The notes: generated by a model from the letters alone, not told the origin. DNA of 64,000 nucleotides from Methanocella_A sp963769045 (GCA_963769045.1 CAVYKK010000015.1:1-64000), one strand, 5' to 3'; positions 25,242-34,897 are shown, counted from the stretch's first letter. A program made the numbers and translations.

Positions 25242-26162
25242 TTAGATCACGAAGCCGGTTTCGGACTTGGGCAGTATGCGGAGTATAATGTAGTCCTTCA
25301 TGCGGGACGGGTACAGCTTCGCCACCTCGCGCATGTAGATGCCTTCGTCGAACCGGACGTTCAGTATGCGGTCCTTGTATTCCTCGTAGGGCACCTTGAT
25401 CCTCAACCCGTTCAGCTGCAGCGTGATCGGCGTCGGTGCCAGCGATTCGGGGATGTCGGGGATCTGCTTTTCGATCTCTTTCGCGACGCGGGGCGGGCTG
25501 ACCGACAGCGGGTCTTTATCCAGCTCGGCACGCTTCTCGTCGAGCACTTTGCCCGTGGCGTCGACCAGCCTGTCGAGGATTGCCAGCTCGTCCTTCTGCC
25601 TGGTACGGTGCATGATACGGCCCAGGCCGCCGATGTAGTCGACGCAGCCAACGACCTCTGCTTTATCCATCTGCGGGCCGCCGGTGACGATGATCGGGAC
25701 CTGTATGTCCGTGAATAGTTTAGTCTTCTCTATGATGCACTCGCGGAAGTTGCCGTATGTAAATATGGCCGCGTCGTGCTCGTTGATGAGATCAATCTCA
25801 TGGGCCTTCATCTGGGCGATCCTTTTGCCTACGCCCCGGGCCAGCCCGATCATGTTGGTCTTGGCGCCGGCCCTGCGGAGATACTCGGCGATGTCACAGG
25901 CCAGATGCGGTAAATGCTGGTAGGCCAGCGTGGGGGTCACGACGGCGATCTCGGCGCCGGCGAGGGGGGCTTTGGTCAGCTTGCCCAGCAGCTCCTTCGC
26001 TTTGGCCTCGACCAGGGGCAGGTCGGCGTTCGGGACCAGCATGACGGCAATGACATCCAGCTGAAGCAGGTTCTTCTGGAGGACATAGCCGCCCAGGTCT
26101 TCTACCAGCTCGATCATCTCTTCGTGCTTGTAGACGCCACCCTGGAAAATCACGGGTTCCAT
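25242..26162 (-). CDS. mmp7: Methanogenesis marker protein 7
   Basis: 306 residues from ATG 26162 (MEPVIFQGGVYKHEEM), one base after the mmp17 stop; a longer reading upstream overlaps mmp17 and is not used. Family signatures include LQLDVIAVMLVPNADLPLVE, YLRRAGAKTNMIGLARGVGKRIAQM and GGLGRIMHRTRQKDE. As I recall recent structural work, Mmp7, Mmp17, Mmp3, McrC and the ATPase A2 form the complex that reductively activates methyl-coenzyme M reductase. Last gene of the minus-strand cluster. Confidence 0.9.
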   Translation of the reverse strand: MEPVIFQGGVYKHEEMIELVEDLGGYVLQKNLLQLDVIAVMLVPNADLPLVEAKAKELLGKLTKAPLAGAEIAVVTPTLAYQHLPHLACDIAEYLRRAGAKTNMIGLARGVGKRIAQMKAHEIDLINEHDAAIFTYGNFRECIIEKTKLFTDIQVPIIVTGGPQMDKAEVVGCVDYIGGLGRIMHRTRQKDELAILDRLVDATGKVLDEKRAELDKDPLSVSPPRVAKEIEKQIPDIPESLAPTPITLQLNGLRIKVPYEEYKDRILNVRFDEGIYMREVAKLYPSRMKDYIILRILPKSETGFVI

Positions 26163-26163
26163 A

Positions 26164-26772
26164 TCAGTCGACCTCCTCTTTGCCGATCTTATCCCGGAGA
26201 TTCCGGCAGATGTCCATCCACTCGGGCTTGATCGGGTCTTCAGAGGCAATAAACGCGAGCATATGCTCGGAGATATAGTGTTTCCGGATGCGGAAGCCTT
26301 CCGGCGTAATCCTGATCAACGCGTCGATGACCGCCTTTTTCAGCTCGTCTTTGGGGTCGTAGACGACGATGGAAGATATGTCGTCGTGCTGCTTCGCGAA
26401 ATCACCGAAGGGCGGCACTATGACGGCTGTCCGGTCCGTCGGGATGAGCTTGTCCCGGCCGTACTTCAGGTACAGCTTGCCCACGGCCGTGGCCGCGTAT
26501 TCCTCGTCGCGTACCGAGACCATGAGGCCTTCGTTCACGCTGGAGATATCCGCTACGTCACCCAGCGTCAGCGTGGGCAGCCCGCGGCGGAACAGCCCGA
26601 CGGCGATGAACACCGGCTGCTTCGGGTCGATATAGACGTGCAGTCTACCGATGGCCCGGACCAGGTTCAGGTCGCTCAGCACGTCACGGATGACGCCGTC
26701 GTACTTCTTTGCGCCCTCCAGGTCGGTGCTCTCCACCGTGAAACGCTCGGGCGCCTCGATCTCACTGTCCAT
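26164..26772 (-). CDS. mmp17: Methanogenesis marker protein 17
   Basis: 202 residues, intact. Overlaps the mmp15 stop by 11 nt and is followed after one base by mmp7, so translation is probably coupled. Features include KLYLKYGRDKLIPTDRTAV and VYDPKDELKKAVIDALIRITPEGFRIRKHY, as in the family. Thought to be part of the methyl-coenzyme M reductase activation complex with Mmp7 and Mmp3. Confidence 0.9.
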   Translation of the reverse strand: MDSEIEAPERFTVESTDLEGAKKYDGVIRDVLSDLNLVRAIGRLHVYIDPKQPVFIAVGLFRRGLPTLTLGDVADISSVNEGLMVSVRDEEYAATAVGKLYLKYGRDKLIPTDRTAVIVPPFGDFAKQHDDISSIVVYDPKDELKKAVIDALIRITPEGFRIRKHYISEHMLAFIASEDPIKPEWMDICRNLRDKIGKEEVD

Positions 26773-28013
26773 TGGCTTCGCTGCCTCCCCGCAGCCCGGA
26801 GACCAGCAGGGCCGCGCCCACCGCGCCGATGTACTGGGAGTACGGCGGCACGACGATCTCCATCTTCAGCAGGTCGCCCATCGCCTTTACCAGGCCGATG
26901 TTCAGCGAAGAGCCGCCGACCATGATCACTGGCTTCTTGACCTCGATCTCCTGGAGCTGTTGCTCGAAGACCTGCTCTGCGACGCTGTAGCAGGCCGCGG
27001 ACGCTACGTCTTCCCTCGCTTTGCCCTGCGACAGCGAGTTGATCAGGCTCTGGGTGCCGAACACGATGCAGTAGCTGTTCATGGTGACGTTGTTGTGATC
27101 GCCCTTGACGGCGAGCGCGCCCAGGTCGCCGATGTCCACGCCGAGACGGTTCGCCGACTGTTCGAGGAACCGGCCCGACGCGCCGGCGCAGATGCCGCCC
27201 ATGGTGAAGCTGCCCGGGATGCCGTCCTGTACCGAGATGGCCTTGTTATCCATGCCGCCGATATCGATGACAGTGGCAGGGCCTTTCTGCATATCCGCCA
27301 GGTAGACTGCGCCCTTGGAGTTCACCGTGAGCTCTTCCTGTATCAGGTCGGCATTATAGTGCTTGCCGATCAGGAATCGGCCGTAGCCGGTGGTGCCGAT
27401 GCCCTGCAGCTCTTCGCGCTTTACGCCTGCCATGGCCAGCGCGCGGCTGAAGGCGTCCTCGGCGCTCTTGATGACGTCCGTCGACTTCACCCAGCCGGTG
27501 CCGATGATCTTGTTGTCCCTCATGATCACGGCCTTGGTGGTGCTGGAGCCGGAGTCGATGCCCGCCGTCAGCCCGGTCTGCTCTTCCCGTGCCAGCAGGC
27601 CTCTGCGCAGGGCCGTCGTCGACAGCGCTTCCATACGGGTCAGCAACGTCTCGTGGCTGGTACGCTCAGTGAACGAGTAGCTGATTACCGGGAGGCCCGA
27701 CTTCTGGTGGATATAGTCCCTGATCGCGTTCCGGACGATGGCGGCTTCGGCGCAGCGGAAGCACGTCGTAATGAACACGGCATCGGCCTTGGTGTCGCCG
27801 TTCACGATGCTCTTCGCTCTTGCGATCATGAGCCGCAGGTCCGGGCTGGCCACCTGCAGGCCGAAGGCCTCGGCGTTCTCCTTTACGTTGCCGATCTCTA
27901 CCTCGGGGAACACGATCTGGGCGTTGACCTGGCGGGCGGCCTCTTCGATCTCACCCTGTACGCCGCTGTGTTCCGAGCCGCAGGATAAGGTGAGCGATCC
28001 GTATCTTTCTCAT
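26762..28013 (-). CDS. mmp15: Methanogenesis marker protein 15 (ASKHA-type ATPase), one frameshift
   Basis: The main part has the ASKHA fold of BcrAD/BadFG 2-hydroxyacyl-CoA dehydratase activases: phosphate loop GIDSGSSTTKAVI, ADMQKGPATVIDIGGMDNK, and the cluster region GGICAGASGRFLEQ. The true start is ATG 28013 (MRKIRIAHL), overlapping the repaired mmp5 stop as ATGA; one extra base near 27986 must be removed to read on as SCGSEHSGVQGEIEE into VFPEVEIGN. A Cys pair (SCGSE..; TTCFRCAEA) suggests a bound cluster. Probably an ATP-driven electron injector or maturation factor. Confidence 0.88.
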
Positions 28014-28475
28014 TTCTCGGCCTCCACGGGAGCGGATTTGACCTTCGAGCTTCTCCAGGAACTCTTTGATGAATAACACGAAGTTCTTCGCCTCGTTCTC
28101 GCTCTTCGGGTACTGTAGCTCCAGCACGGGTATACCCTTCTTGCGTATGACGTACTTGAGCAGTTCGTTGGTCCGGGCGCACCCCATGCACCCGAACAGG
28201 TATTCGGCGTCGTGGACGATGATAGCCGCCTCTGCCTGCTCGATCATCGGGTCCATCAGCGCCATCCGGCCGCGGACCCCCGACGGGACTTCGATGGCCG
28301 CATACTTCAGCCCCTTCTTGGGGTCGTCCGGCGTCATGTTCATGGGCGGTGAGTCCAGGCTGGCATTGGTCACCTTCTTCCTCACCTCAGTCATGAGCGC
28401 CAGCGGCTCGTGGCCGAACCGCTCGACCAGGTCGGCCAGTATCAGGCTGTTAGGGGGATAGATGAATACTTTCAT
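28010..28475 (-). CDS. mmp5: Methanogenesis marker protein 5 (one frameshift at the 3' end)
   Basis: MKVFIYPPNSLILADLVERFGHEPLALM at the start; DAEYLFGCMGCARTNELLKY mid-protein carries the Cys pair. Read as is, the frame runs on into mmp15; removing one base from the AAA run at 28037-28039 gives the ending GQSAPVEAEK and a TGA overlapping the mmp15 ATG. Start overlaps the mmp6 stop (ATGA). Tight overlaps on both sides indicate one operon. Role in methanogenesis is not established to my knowledge. Confidence 0.85.
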
Positions 28476-28926
28476 TGCTTTTCTCCGTCCTCTGTCTTTG
28501 TCATTTGATCGATGATTTGCTTGAAACGATTAACGTCAATGTTCTTTGCCCTCGGCTGCACGACGGCTTTGCTGCCGCGCTCTACGAGCACAAGGCCTTT
28601 CGATATGTCGGGAAGCAGGTCGAGCTCGTACTTGAGCTGGTGGAAGCCCGGTCTCGGCCCTCCGCCCCGGTCAGCCCGGCATCGCCTCGGGTCGCCCGGC
28701 GGATAGCCGCGCTCCTTGACGAATATTTTGTTAGGGCTCGATCCTCCGAAGCTCCCGGACCAGATGGTCGACGGCGCTCCGCTTTCCGGTGACCATCAGC
28801 CCGTAGCAGGTCTCCTTGATCGTGACGTCTGCCGTTATCTTATATGCCTCGATGGCCAGCTCCGCCGGCAGTAACGAGTCCGACAGGACCACCATTTTTG
28901 TGACCGTCTCGTCAGCGTTACAGCGC
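28472..28926 (-). CDS. mmp6: Methanogenesis marker protein 6 (frameshifted)
   Basis: Recovered by reading across frames: TKMVVLSDSLLPAELAIEAYK, then TADVTIKETCYGLMVTGKRSAV, a frame change near 28738, then NKIFVKERGYPPGDPRRCRA, GGGPRPGFHQLKYELDLLP and the C-terminus DQMTKTEDGEKQ. The RGYPPGDPRRCRA and GGGPRPGFHQL phrases are hallmark mmp6. Start is uncertain: ATG 28926 after repair of a further base (MALNADETVTK) or ATG 28895 (MVVLSDS). Stop overlaps the mmp5 ATG. Confidence 0.8.
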
Positions 28927-28928
28927 CA

Positions 28929-30460
28929 TTATCGCGCCTCCGTGAAATACACGCGATCTTTCTCTTTCGCCTTGCGCAGCTTCTCCACGTCGACCACCCG
29001 GCCGATGATATTGGTAGCCAGGTACTTCTCGCCTGTGGGCCCGAACTTGTCGCTCTCGCCGAACCGGACGCCGATCATGCCGGCATGCTTCGCCGCCATG
29101 TTGGTCAGCCCGATCTCGCCGGTCGCTATGGTCGCCCCTTCCTGCGGGCTTATTCTCGGGGATCAGCTCGACGACATGCACGGCTTTGCCCTTGAACAGC
29201 ATGGTGTCCTCGTACTTGAAGAATACGTCCAGCGCGCCGACGGTCTGCATTTTGAGGCCGGTGGCCCGGCTGAAGTACTCGACTGACCGGGGCGCATCCT
29301 TACGGTACAGCTCGATCTCTACCAGGCTCTGCCTGGGTATGCTGGTGATCTTTACCTGCCCGCCCGAGACGATCTCCATCGTCGTCTCCGGCTGCTGCTC
29401 GACCACGACAGCGCCGTCGCCCTGGTATCCGGCTTTCTCGTATTTGACGCCGCGTTCGGTCAGGAATGCCTCCGCGTCCTCCAGGCTCATGCCGAGGACG
29501 CTGAGCCGCCGGGGCACGGACATTACGGCGATACGCTGTCCCGGCGACGCCATTCTGGCCAGCTCCAGCCCTTTCGTGACACGGCCGATGATGGAATGAT
29601 AGATATTGGACGTCATGTCCGACTTGGAAATGTAAATGCGGCCTCTTCCGGCCCCGTCGGTCCTGATGCTGACGGTGCCCTCGCTGCGGGCGGCCAGGTT
29701 CTCATAAGGACATAGCTCGCCCAGCATGATGTCGCTGGAGACGAACGTGCTGGCGGCGAAGTCCACCGGGAACGTGCCATTCATGACAGCCGCATAGAAG
29801 TGCTCCGCCCCGTCCTTGGCCTTCGGCGGTAAGCTCGACCTCCAGCTCCGTGTGCAACTCCATGCCGTACTCGACAGGCAGCGATTCGTCGGTCGTGACC
29901 AGTTTGTTGGCGAACTTCTCCAGCATGATCACCGGCTCGATAGACCTGATGGTGTCATCCGAGCCCAGCGTGGCGATCACGCTCTTGCCTGAGACGACCC
30001 TCGCGAACGGCCTGCCGCGGGCGCCGTAATCGGAGGAATGGTTCGATTTGGATATGATCAGATAAGAATTTTTAGCGTCATAGCCCCCGGTGCCCAGGCT
30101 CACGTCCCATGCCCGGTACTCCGCCTCGCCCTTTCCCGGCTGTACATCCGAGGCGAACGGCCCGAATGCTACGGCCTGCCCGTTAGCCCATTTCAGCTTG
30201 GCGTTGATCAGCCGGTCATAGCTCTTGAGCCAGGTGTCCTTGCGATCGCCTGACAGCTCGATCCGGAACTCACCCTTGCTGGTGATCACCCGGAACTCGG
30301 TGGCGACCTCCTTCCGTGCCTCTTCCCGGCCGCTGACGATGCCGATGATCGTGCCAGGCACCCGGCGGGCGCCGGCGGCGGCGAGCGCGTCCGCAATGCG
30401 GGAACCGGCAGGGACGGACAGCTTCTTCCCGTTAACCTCGACGACGATATTTTCGCTCAC
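28929..30460 (-). CDS. mmp3: Methanogenesis marker protein 3 (UPF0288), two frameshifts
   Basis: About 510 residues after repair. N-terminal part MSENIVVEVNGKKLSVPAGS through ELHTELEVELTAEGQG; frame change near 29825; then AVMNGTFPVDFAASTFVSSD, LGELCPYENLAARSEGTVSI, FFKYEDTMLFKGKAVHVVELIPENKP; frame change near 29150; then ATIATGEIGLTNMAAKHAGM, GVRFGESDKFGPTGEKYLAT and the end DRVYFTEAR at 28929. Contains a cyclophilin-like region, hence the peptidyl-prolyl isomerase annotation in databases. Recalled as part of the McrA activation complex. Confidence 0.85.
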
Positions 30461-30560
30461 TTGATCCTCTTCTCCATTAAGTCGATTTTCTAAATCATAT
30501 ACTTTCTATCAGGTGAAAATAACAGCCCGAGTACAGGGACCTGCCAGAAAAATGTTCGGG

Positions 30561-32186
30561 TCACGTGCCGTGCGCCATGATCTGGCGCTCCTGCTCCGTG
30601 ACCTTGTCCAGTACGGAATCCACGCTGCCGATGTCCACGATCTTGCCCGCGCGCATGAGCATGACGCGGTCGCAGACCATGCGGACGAACTCCATGTCGT
30701 GGGACACGATGACGAACGTCTCGCCGATTTCCTCCCGGGACGACAGGATCGAGTTGGCCACATCCCGCTTGGTGAACGGGTCCATGGTGCCTGTCGGCTC
30801 GTCCAGTACGACCACCCGCGGCTCGCGGATGAGTACCTGCGCCAGCGCGACACGGTGACGCTCGCCTTCGGACAGCTCGCCCGGGTACTTGGCCAGCACT
30901 TCCTGGGCTTTGTCCTCGGTGAAGCCCGCGATCATCAGCGTGTGGACGGCCTTGCGCTCGGCCAGCTCGGCCGGAAAGTCCAGGCCGATGGCGTCAGTGA
31001 GGTTATCGACGACCGTCCGGTGCGGGTACAGGTCGTACTCCTGGTGCAGGAGGCCGACGTACATCTTAGCCCGGCCCCGGGCGTAGTAGCCCGGCTCGAG
31101 CATGTTGACCCAGTCGTCGCCGATGCGGACTTCGACCATGCCGTGGGCGTCTTCCATGTTGCCCGTGATCGTGTTGGACAGCGACGTCTTGCCGGCGCCG
31201 CTTACGCCTACGATGCCGAAGATCTCGCCCTCCTTCACGTCGAAGGAGATGTGGTTGATCGCCTTGATCACGCCGCGGTCGATGGACAGGTAGACCTTCT
31301 CCAGGTCTTCGGCACGAACGATAGGCAGGCCTGTGGCCAGGTACTCTTTCTTCTCCACGACCTTCTGGGACTTCATGAACTCGTGAATGACATCCTCGGG
31401 CTTGCCGTCCATCTTGATCTCGCCGTTGTCCAGCAGAAGGGCTCTCGTCGCCATGTCCTGGATGGTGTCCTGGAAGTGCGAGGTGATCAGCACGGTCATG
31501 TTGTAGTCCTTTGCCGCCTGGATGATGCCCTGGTGCACGATCTTCGCCGTCTTGGGGTCAAGCGTGCCTGTGGGCTCGTCGGCCAGCAAAAGCATAGGCT
31601 CCTTGGCCAGCTGCCGCGCAAGGACGACGCGCTGCTTCTCTCCGCCCGACAGGTCACGGGCGATGTGCATCATGCGGTGAGACAGCTTGACCTGATCAAT
31701 AAGGTCGGCTGCCCGCTGCACGAGCTGTGACTGATTGTGGGTCCTGGAGTATTCAACGTCCTCCAGCGCCCTCATGACGTTCTCGATGACGCGGTCATCG
31801 CCGTACAGCGCGAAGGTCCGCTGGATCATGATAGCAATACGCCGGGAAATAGCTCTTCGGTCCTGGTCGCTCAGGTTAATGTCCAGGATGTCTACGTCCC
31901 ACTGGCTCATTTTAGCGCCACAGACGGGGCAGGCCTTGCCCACCCACGACGGCGGGTTGACATAGCCGCAGGCCTCGCAGTGGGCCGTATGGAAGACGAC
32001 CGAGCCCTGGGCGGGAATGTCCTCGTCGAGGCCCCGGATGACGTGCAGCAGGATAGTCTTGCCGGCACCGCTCCTCCCGATGATGCCGAGCACATCGCCC
32101 TCGTTGATGGTGAGGTTGATGTTATTCAACACGGTCTGTTTGCCGTACTTCACGTATAGATTCCTGACGTCGATGAAGGCAGTCAC
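30561..32186 (-). CDS. atwA: Methyl-coenzyme M reductase activation ATPase, component A2
   Basis: 541 residues with two ABC cassettes. First: Walker A GRSGAGKT (about 37-44), a CxxC..CxxC zinc ribbon inserted after it (CEACGYV..CPVCGAKM, about 70-93), signature LSGGEKQRV and Walker B LLLADEPTGTLD. Second: Walker A GVSGAGKTS, signature LSEGERHRV and Walker B VVVLDEPTGTMD. No membrane segments, so it is soluble. It drives the ATP-dependent reductive activation of methyl-coenzyme M reductase. The minus-strand marker genes start 100 nt downstream. Confidence 0.95.
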   Translation of the reverse strand: MTAFIDVRNLYVKYGKQTVLNNINLTINEGDVLGIIGRSGAGKTILLHVIRGLDEDIPAQGSVVFHTAHCEACGYVNPPSWVGKACPVCGAKMSQWDVDILDINLSDQDRRAISRRIAIMIQRTFALYGDDRVIENVMRALEDVEYSRTHNQSQLVQRAADLIDQVKLSHRMMHIARDLSGGEKQRVVLARQLAKEPMLLLADEPTGTLDPKTAKIVHQGIIQAAKDYNMTVLITSHFQDTIQDMATRALLLDNGEIKMDGKPEDVIHEFMKSQKVVEKKEYLATGLPIVRAEDLEKVYLSIDRGVIKAINHISFDVKEGEIFGIVGVSGAGKTSLSNTITGNMEDAHGMVEVRIGDDWVNMLEPGYYARGRAKMYVGLLHQEYDLYPHRTVVDNLTDAIGLDFPAELAERKAVHTLMIAGFTEDKAQEVLAKYPGELSEGERHRVALAQVLIREPRVVVLDEPTGTMDPFTKRDVANSILSSREEIGETFVIVSHDMEFVRMVCDRVMLMRAGKIVDIGSVDSVLDKVTEQERQIMAHGT

Positions 32187-32246
32187 TCCAGGTCCCTCCG
32201 GGCAATGATTGTAACGGTTGTCACTGTCATGTTCGCTCTCTTGATT

Positions 32247-33071
32247 CTATGTATTTGTGCTGTCTATATTATGTAAACTTTTCTTTATGACGCCCTCGAC
32301 GTCCCTGATATCGGAGACGACGGCGTCGGCGGAGTCATACAGCGCCTGCGGGCGCGGATCTTCCTGCTGCACCGTCAGGATGCCGATATCTGCGGCCTCT
32401 ATCGCCAGCCGGTCGTTGATACCGTCTCCGACCATGACCACACGGTCGTATCGCTCCTTGAGCGACAGCACGAGGTCTCGTTTGCCTGCCGGTGACAGCG
32501 CATCAAACACCTGCGTATCAGGGATGCCAAGATCGGCGGCAAGGGCAGAGAGCGACCTGCGATTGTCCCCCGAAGCGATGAACACGTCGGCGTCCGACGT
32601 GCTGAGCCGACTTATCATCGGTTTCACGCCTGAGAAAATTCTGCCGCCAGTCGCAAGCACAAACGGTATCGTGGCGTGCGGCACGTCCACGATAAAGCCC
32701 ATATTGACATAATATATATCTTTGCACTTAAGCTTAACCGCGGCAATCGCATCCTGCATATCGCCTATGGTGGCGTTGGTATCTCCCAGCGTCGCGGTGG
32801 CAATCCGCTCGGTAGTGCAGTGGCTCCTGCAGATGACGTCCATCCCGACCTTTGCCTGCCCGATATAGGCGGACAGCGCCAGCCCGGGGCTCAGGCCATC
32901 GAGGAAGTCGAAGGTGTCCATCTTCAGCGCCACGAGAGCACAGCCCTGCCTCATCGTAACGATATTGGTCGATGCCACGTTCTCGACGATGGTGCCTTTG
33001 CGTACGTCCTTCGCCACCCGGTAGACGTTCAGCAGCGTCCCGGCGCTATCGAATACCACAGCCGTTTTCAT
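32247..33071 (-). CDS. HAD-superfamily protein linked to atwA
   Basis: 274 residues. HAD motif I is VVFDSAGTLLN: the nucleophile Asp is kept, but the second Asp of DxD is replaced by Ala, closer to the P-type ATPase DKTGT than to phosphatases. Motif II is VFIASGDNRRS, Lys in SPAGKRDLV, and motif III VVMVGDGINDRLAI. A middle segment of about 130 residues (VALKMDTFDFLDGL..CRSHCTTERIATATLGDTN) is a cap-like insert with Cys and His. It lies 60 nt upstream of atwA on the same strand. Substrate is unknown; a role with the marker proteins is inferred from position. Confidence 0.7.
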   Translation of the reverse strand: MKTAVVFDSAGTLLNVYRVAKDVRKGTIVENVASTNIVTMRQGCALVALKMDTFDFLDGLSPGLALSAYIGQAKVGMDVICRSHCTTERIATATLGDTNATIGDMQDAIAAVKLKCKDIYYVNMGFIVDVPHATIPFVLATGGRIFSGVKPMISRLSTSDADVFIASGDNRRSLSALAADLGIPDTQVFDALSPAGKRDLVLSLKERYDRVVMVGDGINDRLAIEAADIGILTVQQEDPRPQALYDSADAVVSDIRDVEGVIKKSLHNIDSTNT

Positions 33072-33234
33072 GGTAGATGCTCTGTCTTGAACTTTTTGTC
33101 ACTTGATCAGGGTATTCAGGGAAATATGCCCTGATACATGTCCGCTCCGGAACCGCATATTAACGCCGTTAATCTGTGGTTCGCGGCGACATACTCCACT
33201 ATTATATGCGTTACCGGGCAATTATACTTTCCGT

Positions 33235-33352
33235 GCATTGGACACCAAGGGCACTAAGGCCACAAAGGGCACAAAGGGGCATATGCGACGTATTGCTACC
33301 GGCTTGTATCCTTAGTGCCCTTTGTGGCCTTCGTGCCCTTTGTGTCCAATGC
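33235..33352. repeat. Palindromic 9-nt-period element
   Basis: Left arm begins GCATTGGACACCAAGGGCAC (33235), right arm ends GGGCAC...GTGTCCAATGC style (to 33352). The loop ATTGCTACCGGCTTGTATCC is homologous, inverted, to the loop of the element at 2971. The TrmB gene stop lies inside the element (33296). Confidence 0.85.
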
Positions 33353-34121
33353 CTGTGCCACGTCCCACATAGTGTTGAAATTGCTCTGCATGAACGATGA
33401 AATTTCCCGGTTCGGCGTCCATATGGCGACGATATTCTCAGGGTCCGGCACATCCTCTACGACTTTGGAAAAGACGATGAGGATTTCGTGTCCGTCCACC
33501 ACGACGAATTTGATGAACGGCGTGTTCAGAAGCTTCATGTCCGGCACAATGGGCGACAATAGCTCTACCAGGTCGATGTGCCCCTGTTTCAGGATGATTT
33601 TCGGCCGGGTGATGATCCTGACGCTGATACCCCTCTTTCTCGCGGATACGATGTACTTCCTGATGTGATCGATCTCTTCCTCCGAGTAAAGGGCTCCGAG
33701 CAGTGCGATGTCGCTTTTTGCCCGGGACATCATGTCCTGGATCTTCGGATATGATGTTGCCCATGCCACGCAGGATCCAGACCTTGGGTGCATCTTCGTC
33801 CACCTGCCGGTCGTAGATCGAAGTCAACTCCGAAGACGCGTATTCTGCATCTGCATACAAAAGCAGCTTACGCTCTTCGATGGCCTCTTTGGGGTAACGG
33901 GGCTTATACATGAGCGGCCGCCCGCGCTCGATCTTTACCCAGCCTTCCTCGTTGAGCCTCTTGAGCACATCATATATCTTCGACCGGGGCACTTCCGCCT
34001 CTTTCGCCACCATTTCTGCGGTGGACGGCCCCATGGCCACCAGGGCGGCATAGGATTTGGCACCATAGCTGGTGAGCCCGATCTTTTGCAGGGCATTGAG
34101 CACTTTTTCGTCGAGTTGCAT
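33296..34121 (-). CDS. TrmB-family transcriptional regulator (one frameshift)
   Basis: N-terminal winged helix: LQKIGLTSYGAKSYAALVAMGPSTAEMVAKEAEVPRSKIYDVL (split here across motifs at about residues 11-50), ending EGWVKIERGRPLMYKPRYPKEAI, as in TrmB/Tfx-like sugar regulators. A one-base change near 33748 joins it to the C-terminal phospholipase-D-like TrmB domain (SRAKSDIALLGALYSEEEID, ISVRIITRPKIILKQGHIDL). The last 14 residues (LDTKGTKATKGTKDTSR in part) are encoded by the palindromic element, so the original stop was replaced or lost. Divergent from the zinc-ribbon/cupin pair. Confidence 0.75.
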
Positions 34122-34270
34122 AACGATCTCCCCGGTAGCCGGACCTCTTCAGCCACCATGATCTGAACAGATGTGCGACTTACAGCCTTTTCGATATTTT
34201 TTATTTTATACCTTCAAAGTGACAATATGTATATCTATCCGCTTCTTAATATTATTATTGTGAGGTAACT

Positions 34271-34429
34271 ATGGCAGAGAAATGCTATTGCGGACTAAAC
34301 CTCGGAGACGCATCGAGAGGCACACCGTACCGTGATCCCGGCTTCCGCAAGGTCATCTGCGCGAAGTGCGGGAAGGTGTTCTACACGGACATCAAGGACA
34401 AGACAATGTGCTTTGAATGTGAAAAGTAG
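34271..34429 (+). CDS. Small zinc-ribbon protein (52 aa)
   Basis: ATG 34271, TAG 34427-34429. Four CxxC-type Cys pairs or singles: CYCG near the start, CAKCGKVF in the middle and CFEC at the end, enough for a zinc ribbon. No signal peptide. Shares the strand with the cupin gene 30 nt downstream, so the two may be one transcript. Function is unknown. Confidence 0.6.
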   Translation: MAEKCYCGLNLGDASRGTPYRDPGFRKVICAKCGKVFYTDIKDKTMCFECEK

Positions 34430-34459
34430 AGACAGTCCGGTTTACAGGAGAGTAATCGT

Positions 34460-34798
34460 ATGAAGGCGGCACAGGTAAAGGATTTCGAGAGCGAGAAGAA
34501 TCCGCATAACGTGGATTCGCGTATCGTTTACAGCACGGACAAGGCAATGGTCGTCCACATCATGCTGAAGCCCGGAGAATCCCTCCGGAGACATATCACC
34601 CCGGTGGACGTCGCCTTTTACGTCCTGGAAGGCAAGGGCACCGTGGAGATTGGTGAGGAAAGGGCCGAGGCAGGGTCGGATACGATCATCGAGAGCCCGG
34701 CGCGGATACCCCATCGGTGGGTCAACAATGGCCCGGGTATCCTGCGGGTGCTCGTGATGAAGCTCCCGCGGCCTACGGAAAATACCATTGTGCTTTAA
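34460..34798 (+). CDS. Cupin-domain protein
   Basis: 112 residues, single cupin fold: motif 1 is MLKPGESLRRHITPVDVAFYVLEGKGTVEIG (split here at G(x)nHxxxxE-like residues: His of RRHIT, no clear Glu), motif 2 is SPARIPHRWVNNGPG with the metal His. Small one-domain cupins of this kind bind a metal and often a sugar or small metabolite. RBS GGAGAG just upstream. A GCGCGC block (GCTCGCGCGCGCACGCG, 34818-34834) lies just past the stop. Confidence 0.7.
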   Translation: MKAAQVKDFESEKNPHNVDSRIVYSTDKAMVVHIMLKPGESLRRHITPVDVAFYVLEGKGTVEIGEERAEAGSDTIIESPARIPHRWVNNGPGILRVLVMKLPRPTENTIVL

Positions 34799-34897
34799 AG
34801 GCTATGCCGGTCCGGCGGCCGCTCGCGCGCGCACGCGTATGCCTCGGCATCCTGCAAGGTACGCATTTTTCAAACGGGACTTCGCAAGAGCCAGACA

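Noticed and set aside
26651..27988. Long plus-strand open frame opposite mmp15
   Set aside because: It mirrors mmp15 on the other strand in GC-rich codons and its product has no family features.
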